Origin: Chryseobacterium gleum
GTDB lineage: Bacteria > Bacteroidota > Bacteroidia > Flavobacteriales > Flavobacteriaceae
Length of the DNA: 64,000 nucleotides
Direction: 5' to 3'
Assembly: GCA_945897915.1 (NCBI GenBank)
Contig: CAMDGB010000008.1
Span: 1 to 64,000, forward strand
Both the position numbers and the translations under genes were made by a program. The notes under the pieces were generated by a model, which ran no database searches, was not told where the DNA came from, and was given only the letters and a program-made list of their open reading frames with translations. Of this stretch, positions 8,768-18,078 are shown piece after piece; position 1 is the stretch's first letter, and each line of letters opens with the position of its first letter.

Positions 8768-8781
8768 GTACTTTTACATTT

Positions 8782-8789
8782 TATATTTG
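8782..8789 (+). promoter_or_regulatory. -7 box abutting the GNAT gene start codon
   Basis: TATATTTG is followed by three bases and the ATG at 8793. The predicted transcription start coincides with the start codon, giving a leaderless mRNA. It also overlaps the TTG the ORF track used as start, which argues for the ATG. Confidence 0.5.
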
Positions 8790-8792
8790 CAA

Positions 8793-9275
8793 ATGGACTA
8801 CATAATACGAAAAATTGAACCTAAAGACAATTTGAAAATTGCGAGTGTGATTCGAAATGTTTTTGAAGAATTAGACGCACCAAAAGTAGGAACAGCTTAT
8901 GCAGATCCACATTTGACATCATTATTTAAAGTATATCAAGCTGATAATGAAATTTATTTTGTAGTTGAAAAAGATCAAATTATTTTAGGTGGTTGTGGAA
9001 TAGGTACATTAATTGAATCCGAAATTAAAATTTGCGAATTACAAAAAATGTATTTAGCAAAAGAGGCTCGAGGTAAAGGAATCGCAAATGAATTATTACA
9101 GAAATGTTTAACATTTGCTAAACAAGTGGGTTATGATAAATGTTACATTGAAACCTTACCATTTATGAAAGATGCACAGAAATTATATATAAAATCTGGT
9201 TTTACTTACATTGATGCACCGTTAGGTTCCACAGGACATAATGCTTGTGATGTGTTTATGATTAAAGATTTGTAG
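8793..9275 (+). CDS. GNAT family N-acetyltransferase
   Basis: The protein has 160 residues from the ATG at 8793. The ORF-track start TTG at 8787 lies inside a promoter box and is rejected. LQKMYLAKEARGKGIANELL (about residues 88-107) is the GNAT motif A, the Q/RxxGxG/A acetyl-CoA binding loop. A following strand, CYIETLPFMKDAQKLYIKSGF, matches motif B. It acetylates an unidentified amine. It is divergent from ribD with a 37-nt gap carrying facing promoter elements, and lies upstream of prmC. Confidence 0.88.
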   Translation: MDYIIRKIEPKDNLKIASVIRNVFEELDAPKVGTAYADPHLTSLFKVYQADNEIYFVVEKDQIILGGCGIGTLIESEIKICELQKMYLAKEARGKGIANELLQKCLTFAKQVGYDKCYIETLPFMKDAQKLYIKSGFTYIDAPLGSTGHNACDVFMIKDL

Positions 9276-9354
9276 TTTTTTAGCCACCGATTATAATAAT
9301 TTGCACTGATTTAATCCTTTAATCTGCAGCAAAACATTTTAACAAAACTTTTAT

Positions 9355-10227
9355 ATGAACATAATAAACTTAAAAACCCATTTCTTTTCAGAATTGCAAA
9401 ACATTCAAGATATTTCAGAAATAGAAAGTTTCTTTTTTATTTTAACGGAATTTCTACACAATTTAAAAAGAATTGATGTTTCTCTAAACCCTGGTTTTGA
9501 AGTTTCTGAAACAGATTTAGAAAAATGGCAAACTATAATTTCAGAACTTAAAACCGAAAAACCAATTCAATATATCACTGGTGAAGCCTGGTTTTATGGT
9601 TTGCGATTTGGAGTCAACGAAAATACGTTAATCCCACGTCCAGAAACGGAAGAATTAGTAGAATGGATAATTGAAAGTCAAAAGTTACAAGTTGAAAATC
9701 TAACCCCCAAAAAATCTAAAAACCTAACAATACTTGATATAGGAACAGGTTCGGGATGCATTCCGATTGTCTTAAAAAAGGAAATTCCTAATACTGACGT
9801 TTCTGCAATTGATATTTCTCAAAAGGCACTTGAAATGGCTCGTAAAAATGCATTAGATAATCAAGTTGAAGTCAAATTCATACTTCAAAATATTTTAGAA
9901 ACAGCATCTCTATATAAAAAATACGACATCATAGTTTCTAATCCGCCGTATGTTCGAAATATTGAAAAACAAGAAATGAAAAGGAATGTATTAGAATATG
10001 AACCTCATTTGGCTTTATTCGTGGATGATACAGATGCGTTATTATTTTACAGAAAAATTTCCCAATTGGCTTTAAAAAGTTTAGCGCCAAACGGAAAATT
10101 ATTTTTCGAAATCAATCAATATTTAGGAAAAGAAACGGTTGAATTATTAGAGCAAATAGGTTTCAAAAACATTGAACTTCGTAAAGATTTGATGGGAAAT
10201 GACAGAATGATTTGTTGCAGTTTATAA
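9355..10227 (+). CDS. prmC: Release factor glutamine methyltransferase PrmC
   Basis: The 290-residue protein has an N-terminal helical domain with PIQYITGEAWFYGLRF and TLIPRPETEELVEW, the RPET block typical of PrmC/HemK. The Rossmann domain has LDIGTGSGCIPI (about 127-138) and the catalytic NPPY (about 196-199). It methylates the Gln of the GGQ motif in release factors RF1/RF2. The gene is convergent with the ABC permease gene; a long hairpin lies between them. Confidence 0.96.
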   Translation: MNIINLKTHFFSELQNIQDISEIESFFFILTEFLHNLKRIDVSLNPGFEVSETDLEKWQTIISELKTEKPIQYITGEAWFYGLRFGVNENTLIPRPETEELVEWIIESQKLQVENLTPKKSKNLTILDIGTGSGCIPIVLKKEIPNTDVSAIDISQKALEMARKNALDNQVEVKFILQNILETASLYKKYDIIVSNPPYVRNIEKQEMKRNVLEYEPHLALFVDDTDALLFYRKISQLALKSLAPNGKLFFEINQYLGKETVELLEQIGFKNIELRKDLMGNDRMICCSL

Positions 10228-10287
10228 TTTCAAATTTCGTTGTTCAAAATTTTGATTAACGAACTTTGAACAACGAATTTTGAAATT
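10226..10287. terminator. Long palindrome between convergent prmC and ABC permease genes
   Basis: Two 23-nt arms (10226-10248 and 10265-10287) are complementary at 22 of 23 positions around a 16-nt loop. The core is CGTTGTTCAAA / TTTGAACAACG. The arms overlap the stop codons of both convergent genes, so it probably acts as a bidirectional terminator. It could also be a copy of a dispersed palindromic repeat. Confidence 0.6.
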
Positions 10288-11528
10288 TATTCATACCGCA
10301 ATGCCTCCACAGGATCTAATTTAGAAGCTTTTATTGCGGGATACAACCCAGAAATAATGGTAACAATAAACGTGGTAACAAATGCTGCAATAATTGCCGC
10401 CCAAGGTATCACAAATTCAAAACCTGCTACGGAAGCAATTAATGTACCGAGTAACAATCCTAAAATTATTCCAATTATGCCACCAATCTGACTAATAACA
10501 AAAGTTTCTGTGAAAAATTGCCAAGCAATGGTAATACTTTTTGCGCCAAGTGCTTTTCTTATGCCAATTTCACGTGTTCTTTCTGAAACGGAAACCAACA
10601 TAATATTCATCAATGCAATTGTAGATCCAAAAATAGTTATGGCCCCAATAGCAATTGCTGCAATGTTAATTACGGCAATATTTTCGCCTAATTTCTGAAT
10701 TAAATCGTCGCTGCGTTTGATACCAAAATTTTCTTTCTCTACTGGATTTAATTTTCTAACTCGACGCATGGTTAAAATCGAATTGTCAACGGCTTCGTCT
10801 AATAATTGTTTATTACTAATTTTTACAGCTATATCATAATTAATATTTGGCTGAGAAAAAATAGAACGTGCAATTTGTATCGGAATAATAATTCGTAAAT
10901 CTTGATTATTCCCAAAAGTAGCGCCTTTTTCTTTTAATAATCCAATGACTTTAAATTTGGCACCTCGAACAGAAATAGTTTTGTCTATAGGATTAACACC
11001 TTCAAACAAACCATCTTTAAAGTTGGCACCTACGATACATACATAATTATTGTTATCTACGTCAAATGAATTAAAATTTCTACCCGATTCCAGATCGAAA
11101 CCATTATTTGGAATAAAATTTTCGTCAGCGCCTAAAACGGTAATTTCTGGATCTGTTTTTTTATTGTCAAATTTTACTTCTGCATTCCCTGAAGCAGTAA
11201 ATGAAAGCGATGTGGCGGTAAACGGAAAATCAAATTTATCCTTAAATGCCTTAGCTTGTGGATAACTTATTATTGGATTTACTTTTTGAGCCCGATCATT
11301 TCGTTTAATTTGTTCTGAAAAATCATACTGACTTATTGAAAAAGTATTGGCACCCATAGAAGCAAAATTTCCAAATAGATTATTTTCTAATGCTTTGGTT
11401 AAAGTTAAAATTCCTACCAAAAAAGTAATCCCAATAACAATAATAAATACTGTTAAAAATGTGCGTAGTGCCTGACTTCTAATAGAATCAATAGCAATTT
11501 TTGTATTTTCTTTAAATAATCCAATCAT
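10287..11528 (-). CDS. ABC transporter permease, MacB/FtsX-like
   Basis: The 413-residue protein has the MacB topology: one N-terminal membrane helix (about 20-42), a long periplasmic domain (MacB_PCD-like), and three C-terminal helices preceded by MLVSVSERTREIGIRKALGA. That segment is the conserved cytoplasmic FtsX-domain motif, and the protein ends PAIKASKLDPVEALRYE. Such permeases work with an ATPase, and often a membrane-fusion protein, in mechanotransmission or efflux. Neither partner is adjacent here, so it may be served by components encoded elsewhere. Confidence 0.9.
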   Translation of the reverse strand: MIGLFKENTKIAIDSIRSQALRTFLTVFIIVIGITFLVGILTLTKALENNLFGNFASMGANTFSISQYDFSEQIKRNDRAQKVNPIISYPQAKAFKDKFDFPFTATSLSFTASGNAEVKFDNKKTDPEITVLGADENFIPNNGFDLESGRNFNSFDVDNNNYVCIVGANFKDGLFEGVNPIDKTISVRGAKFKVIGLLKEKGATFGNNQDLRIIIPIQIARSIFSQPNINYDIAVKISNKQLLDEAVDNSILTMRRVRKLNPVEKENFGIKRSDDLIQKLGENIAVINIAAIAIGAITIFGSTIALMNIMLVSVSERTREIGIRKALGAKSITIAWQFFTETFVISQIGGIIGIILGLLLGTLIASVAGFEFVIPWAAIIAAFVTTFIVTIISGLYPAIKASKLDPVEALRYE

Positions 11529-11709
11529 ATCTATTTGTAGTTTATTTTATGTTTTTGTTACATTTTTTTTGATAATTGAAAATTCATAAATCAGATATTG
11601 ATATTGCCATTGATTTTTGCTATTGATTTTTGCGAATCCATTTAAAAGTAAGATATTTGCATTTCAATAATTGATAATTGGCAAATTGCCACATTAACAT
11701 ATTACTATT

Positions 11710-13080
11710 ATGGCATCAAAACCAAGTATTCCAAAAGGAACTCGCGATTTTTCCTCTACAGAAGTAGCAAAAAGAAATTATATATTTTCTATCATAAAAT
11801 CAAATTTCGAACAGTTTGGTTTTCAACCTATTGAAACACCATCTTTTGAAAATTCGGACACTTTAATGGGGAAATATGGTGAGGAAGGCGACAGACTGAT
11901 TTTTAAAATATTGAATTCGGGTGAGTATTTAGATAAAGTTTCGGAAGAAGATTTAACTAAAAATAACACTAAAAAAATTACCAGTCAAATCTCAGAAAAA
12001 GCCTTACGTTACGACTTAACCGTGCCTTTCGCTCGATACGTTGTGCAACACCAAAACGAATTAGAATTTCCGTTTAAAAGATATCAAATTCAACCTGTTT
12101 GGCGTGCAGATAGACCACAAAAAGGACGTTTTAGAGAATTTTTTCAATGTGATGCGGATGTCGTAGGAAGTGATTCGCTTTGGCAAGAAGTGGAATTTGT
12201 GCAATTATACGATACCATTTTCACTGCTTTAGGTTTAACAGGGGTTAACATAAAAATTAACAATCGTAAAATTTTATCTGGAATTGCTGAAGTGATTGGC
12301 GCTTCAGATAAATTAATTGATTTTACGGTTGCTTTAGATAAATTAGATAAAATTGGCGAAGACGGTGTGAAAAAAGAAATGCTTGAAAAAGGAATTTCAG
12401 AAGAAGCCATTGAAAAAGTACAACCGCTTTTCAATTTTACAGGAACTATTCCAGAAAAAATCGGAAAATTAGCCACACTTTTAGCATCTTCCAATGAAGG
12501 TTTAAAAGGTGTAGAAGAATTGAAATTCATCTGTAATGCTATTAACGAATTAGGTTTGCAATCGGCAATTTTAGACGTAGATGTTACTTTAGCTCGTGGA
12601 TTAAATTACTATACAGGTGCTATTTTTGAAGTGGAAGCACCAAAAGAGGTAGCAATGGGTTCCATAGGCGGCGGTGGTCGTTACGATGATTTAACAGGTG
12701 TTTTTGGATTAAAAAACATGAGTGGCGTGGGAATTTCTTTCGGATTAGATCGAATTTATTTGGTTTTAGAGGAATTGGGTTTGTTTCCAGAAACAGTAAC
12801 TACAACTTCAAAAGTATTATTTATAAATTTTGGTGAAGCCGAAACGTTATTTTCATTAAAAGCCATTGCGCAATTAAGACAAAACGGAATTAAAGTTGAA
12901 ATGTATCCAGATGCTGCTAAAATGGCCAAACAATTTCAATTTGCGGAGAAAAAAGGTATTCAATTTGCAGTTTTAGTTGGTGAAGAAGAAATGAAACTAA
13001 ATCAATATAAAATTAAAGATTTGGTTTCTGGTGAACAAGAGATAGTTTCGATAGAAGAGTTAGTAGAAAAATTAAAATAA
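11710..13080 (+). CDS. hisS: Histidyl-tRNA synthetase
   Basis: The 456-residue protein has the class II motifs. Motif 2 lies around [25 protein letters not shown]. The histidine-binding motif is [15 protein letters not shown], and motif 3 is [17 protein letters not shown]. The C-terminal anticodon-binding domain runs from about residue 370. It charges tRNA-His. The upstream region contains a direct repeat ATTGATTTTTGC but no perfect -7 box (GATATTTG is one base off). A degenerate intergenic repeat separates it from the MATE gene. Confidence 0.97.
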   Translation: MASKPSIPKGTRDFSSTEVAKRNYIFSIIKSNFEQFGFQPIETPSFENSDTLMGKYGEEGDRLIFKILNSGEYLDKVSEEDLTKNNTKKITSQISEKALRYDLTVPFARYVVQHQNELEFPFKRYQIQPVWRADRPQKGRFREFFQCDADVVGSDSLWQEVEFVQLYDTIFTALGLTGVNIKINNRKILSGIAEVIGASDKLIDFTVALDKLDKIGEDGVKKEMLEKGISEEAIEKVQPLFNFTGTIPEKIGKLATLLASSNEGLKGVEELKFICNAINELGLQSAILDVDVTLARGLNYYTGAIFEVEAPKEVAMGSIGGGGRYDDLTGVFGLKNMSGVGISFGLDRIYLVLEELGLFPETVTTTSKVLFINFGEAETLFSLKAIAQLRQNGIKVEMYPDAAKMAKQFQFAEKKGIQFAVLVGEEEMKLNQYKIKDLVSGEQEIVSIEELVEKLK

Positions 13081-13183
13081 GATAGTACGCAGAGATACTC
13101 TGAGAAACACAACAAAGATTCACAAAATTATTTTTTGTATTCTGTGTAACTCCGGGAACCTCTGCGAACCCCTGAGTAACAAA
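13081..13183. repeat. Degenerate 'CGCAGAG...CTCTGCG' intergenic repeat
   Basis: The whole gap between hisS and the MATE gene is an imperfect large inverted repeat. CGCAGAG and CTCTGAGAAACAC on the left face TGTGTAACTC and CTCTGCG on the right. I recall similar text between genes in other Bacteroidota genomes, so it may be a dispersed repeat family. That is memory, not a search result. Confidence 0.45.
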
Positions 13184-14542
13184 ATGAAAAAATACTTCCA
13201 AGAATTCAAATACAATTTCAATTTAGCTTTACCTGTTATTTTAGGAATGGTGGGCCACACTCTAGTTGGAGTTGTAGATAATATTTTTGTAGGACAATTG
13301 GGTTCTACAGAATTAGCGGCGGTTTCTTTAGGAAATAGTTTTATATTCATAGGCATGTCAATAGGAATTGGATTTTCTACAGCCATCACACCAATTATTG
13401 CCGAATTTGATAGTAAAAAAGATAAAGAAGGTGGAAGAACTGTTTTTCAAAACGGATTAATTTTATGTACCATTTTAGGTTTTGGATTATTCTTTTTATT
13501 GCTTTTTGCCAAACCATTATTGTCATTAATGAACCAACCTGCAGATGTAGTAAAACTAGCCAAACCTTTTTTAGATATTGTGGGTTTTTCCTTGGTTCCG
13601 CTTGTAATTTTTCAAGCCTATAAACAGTTTGCAGATGGAATGAGTGAAACAAAATATTCCATGTATGCCACAATTTATGGAAACATTATCAATGTAGTTA
13701 TTAACGCATTATTAGTTTTTGGATTATTTATGTTTCCAAAAATGGGTATTGTTGGCTCGGCAATAGGCACCTTAATAGCGCGTATTTTTATGGTTATTTA
13801 TATGCATTATATTTTGTCTAAAAACGAAAAATTTAAATCTTTCTTTAAGAATTTTGGTTGGCAATCTTTTCAAAAAAGTGTTTCAGATAAAATTATTAAA
13901 CTGGGTATTCCTTCTTCTATGCAAATGTTTTTTGAAGTCGCTTTATTTACTGGCGCCATTTGGTTGTGTGGAATGATTGATACTACTAGTCAGGCAGCCA
14001 ATCAAATTGCATTAAGTTTGGCTTCGCTAACTTTTATGTTTGCCATGGGATTAAGCGTTACGGCGATGATTCGGGTAGCCAATCAGAAAGGATTGAATGA
14101 TTATAAAAAACTAAATACGGTAGCCCATTCTATTTTCTTAATGGCTATAATTTTAGAAATTATTTTCGCACTAATTTTTATGTTAGGTAGTCAAATTTTT
14201 CCATCGTTTTTTGTAAATTCAGAAATGGCATTAAATGCAACTGAAGTGAAAGAAGTACTTTCTGTATCGTCAAAATTATTAATTATTGCGGCTTTTTTCC
14301 AAATTTCAGACGGCATTCAAGTTGTAGTTTTAGGCGCTTTACGTGGTTTGCAAGATGTAAAAGTACCAATGTATTTAACCTTTGTGGCCTATTGGATTAT
14401 TGGTTTTCCAATTTCCATTTATTTAGGATTATACACAAATTTAAAAGCAGAGGGCGTTTGGATTGGTTTATTAGCTGGATTGACAGCTGCTGCATTGCTG
14501 CTTTATCTAAGATTTAGATTTCTATTAAAACAACATAGATAA
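13184..14542 (+). CDS. MATE family efflux transporter
   Basis: The 452-residue protein is almost entirely hydrophobic, with about twelve membrane segments in two halves. The N-terminal half has LPVILGMVGHTLVGVVDNIFVGQLGSTELAAVSLG, the typical first-helix and loop signature of MATE (NorM/DinF) exporters, and a second copy begins near LGIPSSMQMFFEVALF. These proteins export cationic drugs or metabolites using Na+ or H+ gradients. The substrate is unknown. The gene follows hisS in the same direction after an intergenic repeat. Confidence 0.93.
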   Translation: MKKYFQEFKYNFNLALPVILGMVGHTLVGVVDNIFVGQLGSTELAAVSLGNSFIFIGMSIGIGFSTAITPIIAEFDSKKDKEGGRTVFQNGLILCTILGFGLFFLLLFAKPLLSLMNQPADVVKLAKPFLDIVGFSLVPLVIFQAYKQFADGMSETKYSMYATIYGNIINVVINALLVFGLFMFPKMGIVGSAIGTLIARIFMVIYMHYILSKNEKFKSFFKNFGWQSFQKSVSDKIIKLGIPSSMQMFFEVALFTGAIWLCGMIDTTSQAANQIALSLASLTFMFAMGLSVTAMIRVANQKGLNDYKKLNTVAHSIFLMAIILEIIFALIFMLGSQIFPSFFVNSEMALNATEVKEVLSVSSKLLIIAAFFQISDGIQVVVLGALRGLQDVKVPMYLTFVAYWIIGFPISIYLGLYTNLKAEGVWIGLLAGLTAAALLLYLRFRFLLKQHR

Positions 14543-14561
14543 AAATTTGAAAAAAGAATTG

Positions 14562-14569
14562 TACTTTTG
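14562..14569 (+). promoter_or_regulatory. -7 box for the small acidic protein gene
   Basis: TACTTTTG matches TAnnTTTG 36 nt before the ATG at 14606. No TTG is at proper -33 spacing. Confidence 0.4.
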
Positions 14570-14605
14570 GAACTCGATTTTACAATTTACTAAAACAATA
14601 AAAAT

Positions 14606-14836
14606 ATGGAATTACCAAAATTTGTAACAGGAGACAACACCGATTTTCCAGATGATATTTTTGTCATTCATTTAGAATATCCACGATTTTTTATCAATCT
14701 AAAAGATGATTCTGTAGAATTTTTAGAAGATGTTGAAGAAGAAGACCAAAAAGAACTTGAAGTTGAAATGGAACATTTAATTACGCTAGCTGGCGAATTT
14801 TACGACCGCGAAATGGAACGTTACGAAAAAGCATAA
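14606..14836 (+). CDS. Small acidic protein of unknown function
   Basis: The 76-residue cytosolic protein is strongly acidic, with a central run of Glu/Asp (EFLEDVEEEDQKELEVE) and a C-terminal helix. I recognise no domain. It looks real because it has a -7 box upstream, begins with ATG, and is followed immediately by a strong terminator. No function can be assigned. Confidence 0.7.
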   Translation: MELPKFVTGDNTDFPDDIFVIHLEYPRFFINLKDDSVEFLEDVEEEDQKELEVEMEHLITLAGEFYDREMERYEKA

Positions 14837-14838
14837 AA

Positions 14839-14868
14839 AAAACCGATAGTTTATCTATCGGTTTTTTT
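14839..14868 (+). terminator. Rho-independent terminator
   Basis: Stem AAACCGATAG / CTATCGGTTT with a 5-nt loop, followed by T7, just after the small acidic protein gene. Flanking A and T runs make it plausibly bidirectional. Confidence 0.85.
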
Positions 14869-14911
14869 AATCTAAAAATCTAACAAGTCTGTGTAGTCTA
14901 ACAAGTCTAAC

Positions 14912-16477
14912 CTAAGAGCTACAACTCAGCATAGAACTTCCAATTTTTTCTCTAGCCCAATCGGGTCTTTTTGCAAACCAATTTTCATTTTTTGGTTGTT
15001 CTTCGTACGGATTTAAAAGGAGTTTGTACAATTCGTTTAGTAACGAATAATCTTCTTTTTCGGCCAATTCAATTGCCATTTGCGCCATATAATTGCGCAA
15101 TACATATTTCGGATTTACCAAATTTTGCTGTATTTTTCGATCTTCGTCTGATACGGTTTCTTGAGTTAAAAACACCAAATATTGTGCAAACCAAAAATGC
15201 CAAGTTTCTAAAATAATTCCTGTAACTTCTTTAGGTTTATAAAAGGAAGCGTTAATTTTTGCTAAACAAACTTCACTTGTATCTGTTTTTTCAATCTGAT
15301 TTAAATTTCTAAAGAAAATCGTATAATCAGTTTCTGTTTGTTCTAAATTAGAAAGTAATTGTTGAATAAGATTTTCATTTTCTGCTGTTTTCGTAGTAAT
15401 ACCGAGTTTTTTCAACATCATTTCTAAAAAATCTTCATCGTATTTTTTGGCATAATCATTCAGAATTTCTTCCAAAGGTTCCGCTTCAACAATTAACGGA
15501 TAAAGTGCATTGGCCAATTGGTATAAATTCCATAAAGCAATGTTTGATTGGTTGCCAAATCGGTATCTTTTGCCTGCTGCATCTGTTGTATTGGGTGTCC
15601 AATTTGGATTGTAATCTTCAAGCCATCCGTAAGGTCCATAATCAATTGTTATACCGTGAATACTCATATTATCTGTATTCATTACGCCATGAACAAATCC
15701 TACACGTTGCCAATGCACTATCATTTCTCTTGTTTTCTCGGCAACAATTTTTAAAAAATCAATATATTTTTGTTTTCCTTCTGTTTTAATTTCTGGAAAA
15801 TAATTAGAAATGGTATAATTTGTAAGTAATTTTAAATTTTCAATATCATTTTGAGACGACAATAATTCAAAACTTCCAAATCGAATAAAACTTGGCGCTA
15901 TTCGGCATACTATTGCGCCTTTTTCTAACGCGGCATTTCCATCGTACATGACATCTCGCACCACCTCATCGCCAGTGGAAATTAAAGACAAAGAACGAGT
16001 TGTTGGCACACCCAAATGAAACATAGCTTCACTACATAAATGTTCTCGAATAGAAGATCGTAACACTGCCAAACCATCGGCTCGTCTGGAGTAGGGTGTA
16101 GGACCAGCACCTTTTAATTGTAAGGTAAAAAGCTTATTGTTATGTTCAATTTCTCCAAGTACAATTGCTCTTCCGTCACCAAGTTGACCTGCCCAATTAC
16201 CAAACTGATGCCCGGCATAGTTCATGGCAAATGGTTTTGAGTTTCCTATAATTTCTGCACCAGAAACCATATTTAAAAACGATTCAGATTTCACAAAATC
16301 ATCTGAAAAACCAATCAAATTCTGGACTTCTTTGGCAAAATGAAGTAATTTTGGACGACTTGGTGTTTTTGGTTTTACATAAGAAAAAGCGGCGTTAATT
16401 ACCTGACGCGTATAGTTTTCTTCAATAGGATCTGAAGGCAAATTTGTGGTAAACTTATGTAGAAATTGAATTGGCAT
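14912..16477 (-). CDS. selO: Protein adenylyltransferase SelO (YdiU/UPF0061 family)
   Basis: I place the start at 16477 (MPIQFLHKF...), giving 521 residues. The ORF-track version adds 63 residues that run across the divergent gene's promoter and start, and is rejected. Family blocks include MNYAGHQFGNWAGQLGDGRA, LKGAGPTPYSRRADG and GVMNTDNMSIHGITIDYGPYG. The latter hold the pseudokinase active-site Asn/Asp residues used for AMP transfer to proteins. The C terminus ends SMLSCSS, so a Cys occupies the place where some eukaryotic SelO proteins have selenocysteine. A -7 box TAACTTTG lies 17 nt upstream of this start. Confidence 0.93.
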   Translation of the reverse strand: MPIQFLHKFTTNLPSDPIEENYTRQVINAAFSYVKPKTPSRPKLLHFAKEVQNLIGFSDDFVKSESFLNMVSGAEIIGNSKPFAMNYAGHQFGNWAGQLGDGRAIVLGEIEHNNKLFTLQLKGAGPTPYSRRADGLAVLRSSIREHLCSEAMFHLGVPTTRSLSLISTGDEVVRDVMYDGNAALEKGAIVCRIAPSFIRFGSFELLSSQNDIENLKLLTNYTISNYFPEIKTEGKQKYIDFLKIVAEKTREMIVHWQRVGFVHGVMNTDNMSIHGITIDYGPYGWLEDYNPNWTPNTTDAAGKRYRFGNQSNIALWNLYQLANALYPLIVEAEPLEEILNDYAKKYDEDFLEMMLKKLGITTKTAENENLIQQLLSNLEQTETDYTIFFRNLNQIEKTDTSEVCLAKINASFYKPKEVTGIILETWHFWFAQYLVFLTQETVSDEDRKIQQNLVNPKYVLRNYMAQMAIELAEKEDYSLLNELYKLLLNPYEEQPKNENWFAKRPDWAREKIGSSMLSCSS

Positions 16478-16494
16478 GGGTTTAAAATAATTTA

Positions 16495-16502
16495 CAAAGT
16501 TA
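16495..16502 (-). promoter_or_regulatory. -7 box for selO
   Basis: The minus strand reads TAACTTTG, 17 nt upstream of the ATG at 16477. This supports the shorter SelO start. Confidence 0.45.
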
Positions 16503-16537
16503 CAGAATAAAATTTTTATAAGATATTTAATAAAATG

Positions 16538-16545
16538 TATATTTG
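16538..16545 (+). promoter_or_regulatory. -7 box for the class V PLP enzyme gene
   Basis: TATATTTG lies 16 nt before the ATG at 16562 and overlaps the upstream ATG used by the ORF track, favouring 16562 as start. Confidence 0.5.
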
Positions 16546-16561
16546 TAACAAATTTTATAGC

Positions 16562-18046
16562 ATGATTGCAATAGAAACAAAATCTAAGTTGGAAACTTAT
16601 TTTCAGCAGTATAGAAAAGATATCATCGGAATTAATCAATCTTTTGTGTCGCCATTTGGGAAACAAAACATTGTTTATACAGATTGGACGGCAAGCGGAA
16701 GATTGTACCGACCAATTGAAGAAAAACTAATGAATACTTTTGGCCCTTTTGTGGCTAATACACATACAGAAACTTCTATTACAGGAACGGCTATGACTAT
16801 GGCGTATCATGAAGCGCGCCATATTATAAAACACCATGTAAACGCAACCGACAACGATGTATTAATTACAGACGGAACCGGTATGACTGCCGTGGTAAAT
16901 AAATTTCAACGTATTTTAGGTTTGCGCATTCCTGAAAATTTAAAAGAATATACTACCATTCCAAATGAAGTTAAGCCAATTGTTTTTATATCGCACATGG
17001 AACACCATTCTAATCAAACATCTTGGTTAGAAACTATTGCAGACGTGGTAGTGATTCCTGCAGATGAAAACGGCTTGTTTTCTATAGATAATTTTACAAA
17101 ATTAGTAGACCAATATAAAGATAGAAGTTTTAAAATTGCATCTATTACATCATGCTCTAACGTAACAGGAATTAAAACGCCGTATCATGAAGTGGCTAAA
17201 ATTATGCATCAGAATAATGGTGTTTGCTTTGTAGATTTTGCTTGTTCAGGACCTTATGTGGAAATTAATATGCATCCAGAAGATAAAGAAGCGTATTTAG
17301 ATGCCATTTTCTTTTCGCCACATAAATTTTTAGGCGGACCTGGTTCTTGTGGTGTGATGATTTTTAATAAAGAATTATATAAAAACAACATTCCTGATTG
17401 TCCTGGTGGCGGAACAGTTTCTTGGACAAACCCTTGGGGCGAACACCAATATATCGACAATATTGAAGACAGAGAAGATGGTGGAACACCAGGATTTTTA
17501 CAAGTAATAAAATCCGCACTTGCTATTCAGTTAAAAGAGAAAATGGGAGTGGCTTCTATTTTAGAAAGAGAACACGAATTGGTAGACTATATTTTTGAAC
17601 GATTAGCCCCAATCGAAAACATACATATTTTAGCAGCAGAACATACGGATAGGTTAGGAGTAATTTCATTTTATATAACCGATTTGCACTTTAATTTAGG
17701 TGTAAAATTATTAAACGATAAATTCGGTATTCAAGTTCGTGGCGGTTGTAGTTGTGCAGGAACTTACGGACATTATTTACTGAATGTAAACGAAGAAACT
17801 TCAAATTCTATTACTTGTAGTATAAATGAAGGCGATTTGACAAATAAACCAGGTTGGATTCGCATGTCAATTCATCCAACAACTACTACAGAAGAAATTC
17901 AATTGGTTTGTGATGCAATTATTGATGTAGCACAAAACTTCACCACTTGGCAAGAAGATTACGTGTATCATCCTACTAAAAACGATTTCAATCATAAAAA
18001 TGATACCAAGCCAGAAGTAGCTATGGTGAAAAGTTGGTTTAATTAA
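16562..18046 (+). CDS. Class V aminotransferase/cysteine desulfurase-like PLP enzyme
   Basis: From ATG 16562 the protein has 494 residues, longer than SufS/NifS (about 400). The PLP lysine lies in FFSPHKFLGGPGSCGVMI. HMEHHSNQTSW and CFVDFACSGPYVEIN match cofactor-binding blocks of fold-type I class V enzymes. VRGGCSCAGTYGHYLL holds Cys residues near the position of the desulfurase catalytic Cys loop. I infer activity on cysteine or a related amino acid, but the exact reaction is uncertain. It is divergent from selO. Confidence 0.82.
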   Translation: MIAIETKSKLETYFQQYRKDIIGINQSFVSPFGKQNIVYTDWTASGRLYRPIEEKLMNTFGPFVANTHTETSITGTAMTMAYHEARHIIKHHVNATDNDVLITDGTGMTAVVNKFQRILGLRIPENLKEYTTIPNEVKPIVFISHMEHHSNQTSWLETIADVVVIPADENGLFSIDNFTKLVDQYKDRSFKIASITSCSNVTGIKTPYHEVAKIMHQNNGVCFVDFACSGPYVEINMHPEDKEAYLDAIFFSPHKFLGGPGSCGVMIFNKELYKNNIPDCPGGGTVSWTNPWGEHQYIDNIEDREDGGTPGFLQVIKSALAIQLKEKMGVASILEREHELVDYIFERLAPIENIHILAAEHTDRLGVISFYITDLHFNLGVKLLNDKFGIQVRGGCSCAGTYGHYLLNVNEETSNSITCSINEGDLTNKPGWIRMSIHPTTTTEEIQLVCDAIIDVAQNFTTWQEDYVYHPTKNDFNHKNDTKPEVAMVKSWFN

Positions 18047-18078
18047 AAGAAAAATATATTAAACTTTTGCCTTTTCAC

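Noticed and set aside
14912-14950. SelO as a selenoprotein
   Set aside because: The C-terminal position is an ordinary Cys codon (SCSS). No in-frame TGA with a SECIS-like hairpin was seen.
16478-16666. 63-residue N-terminal extension of SelO in the ORF track
   Set aside because: It crosses the divergent gene's start and promoter, and has no family similarity. The ATG at 16477 has its own -7 box.
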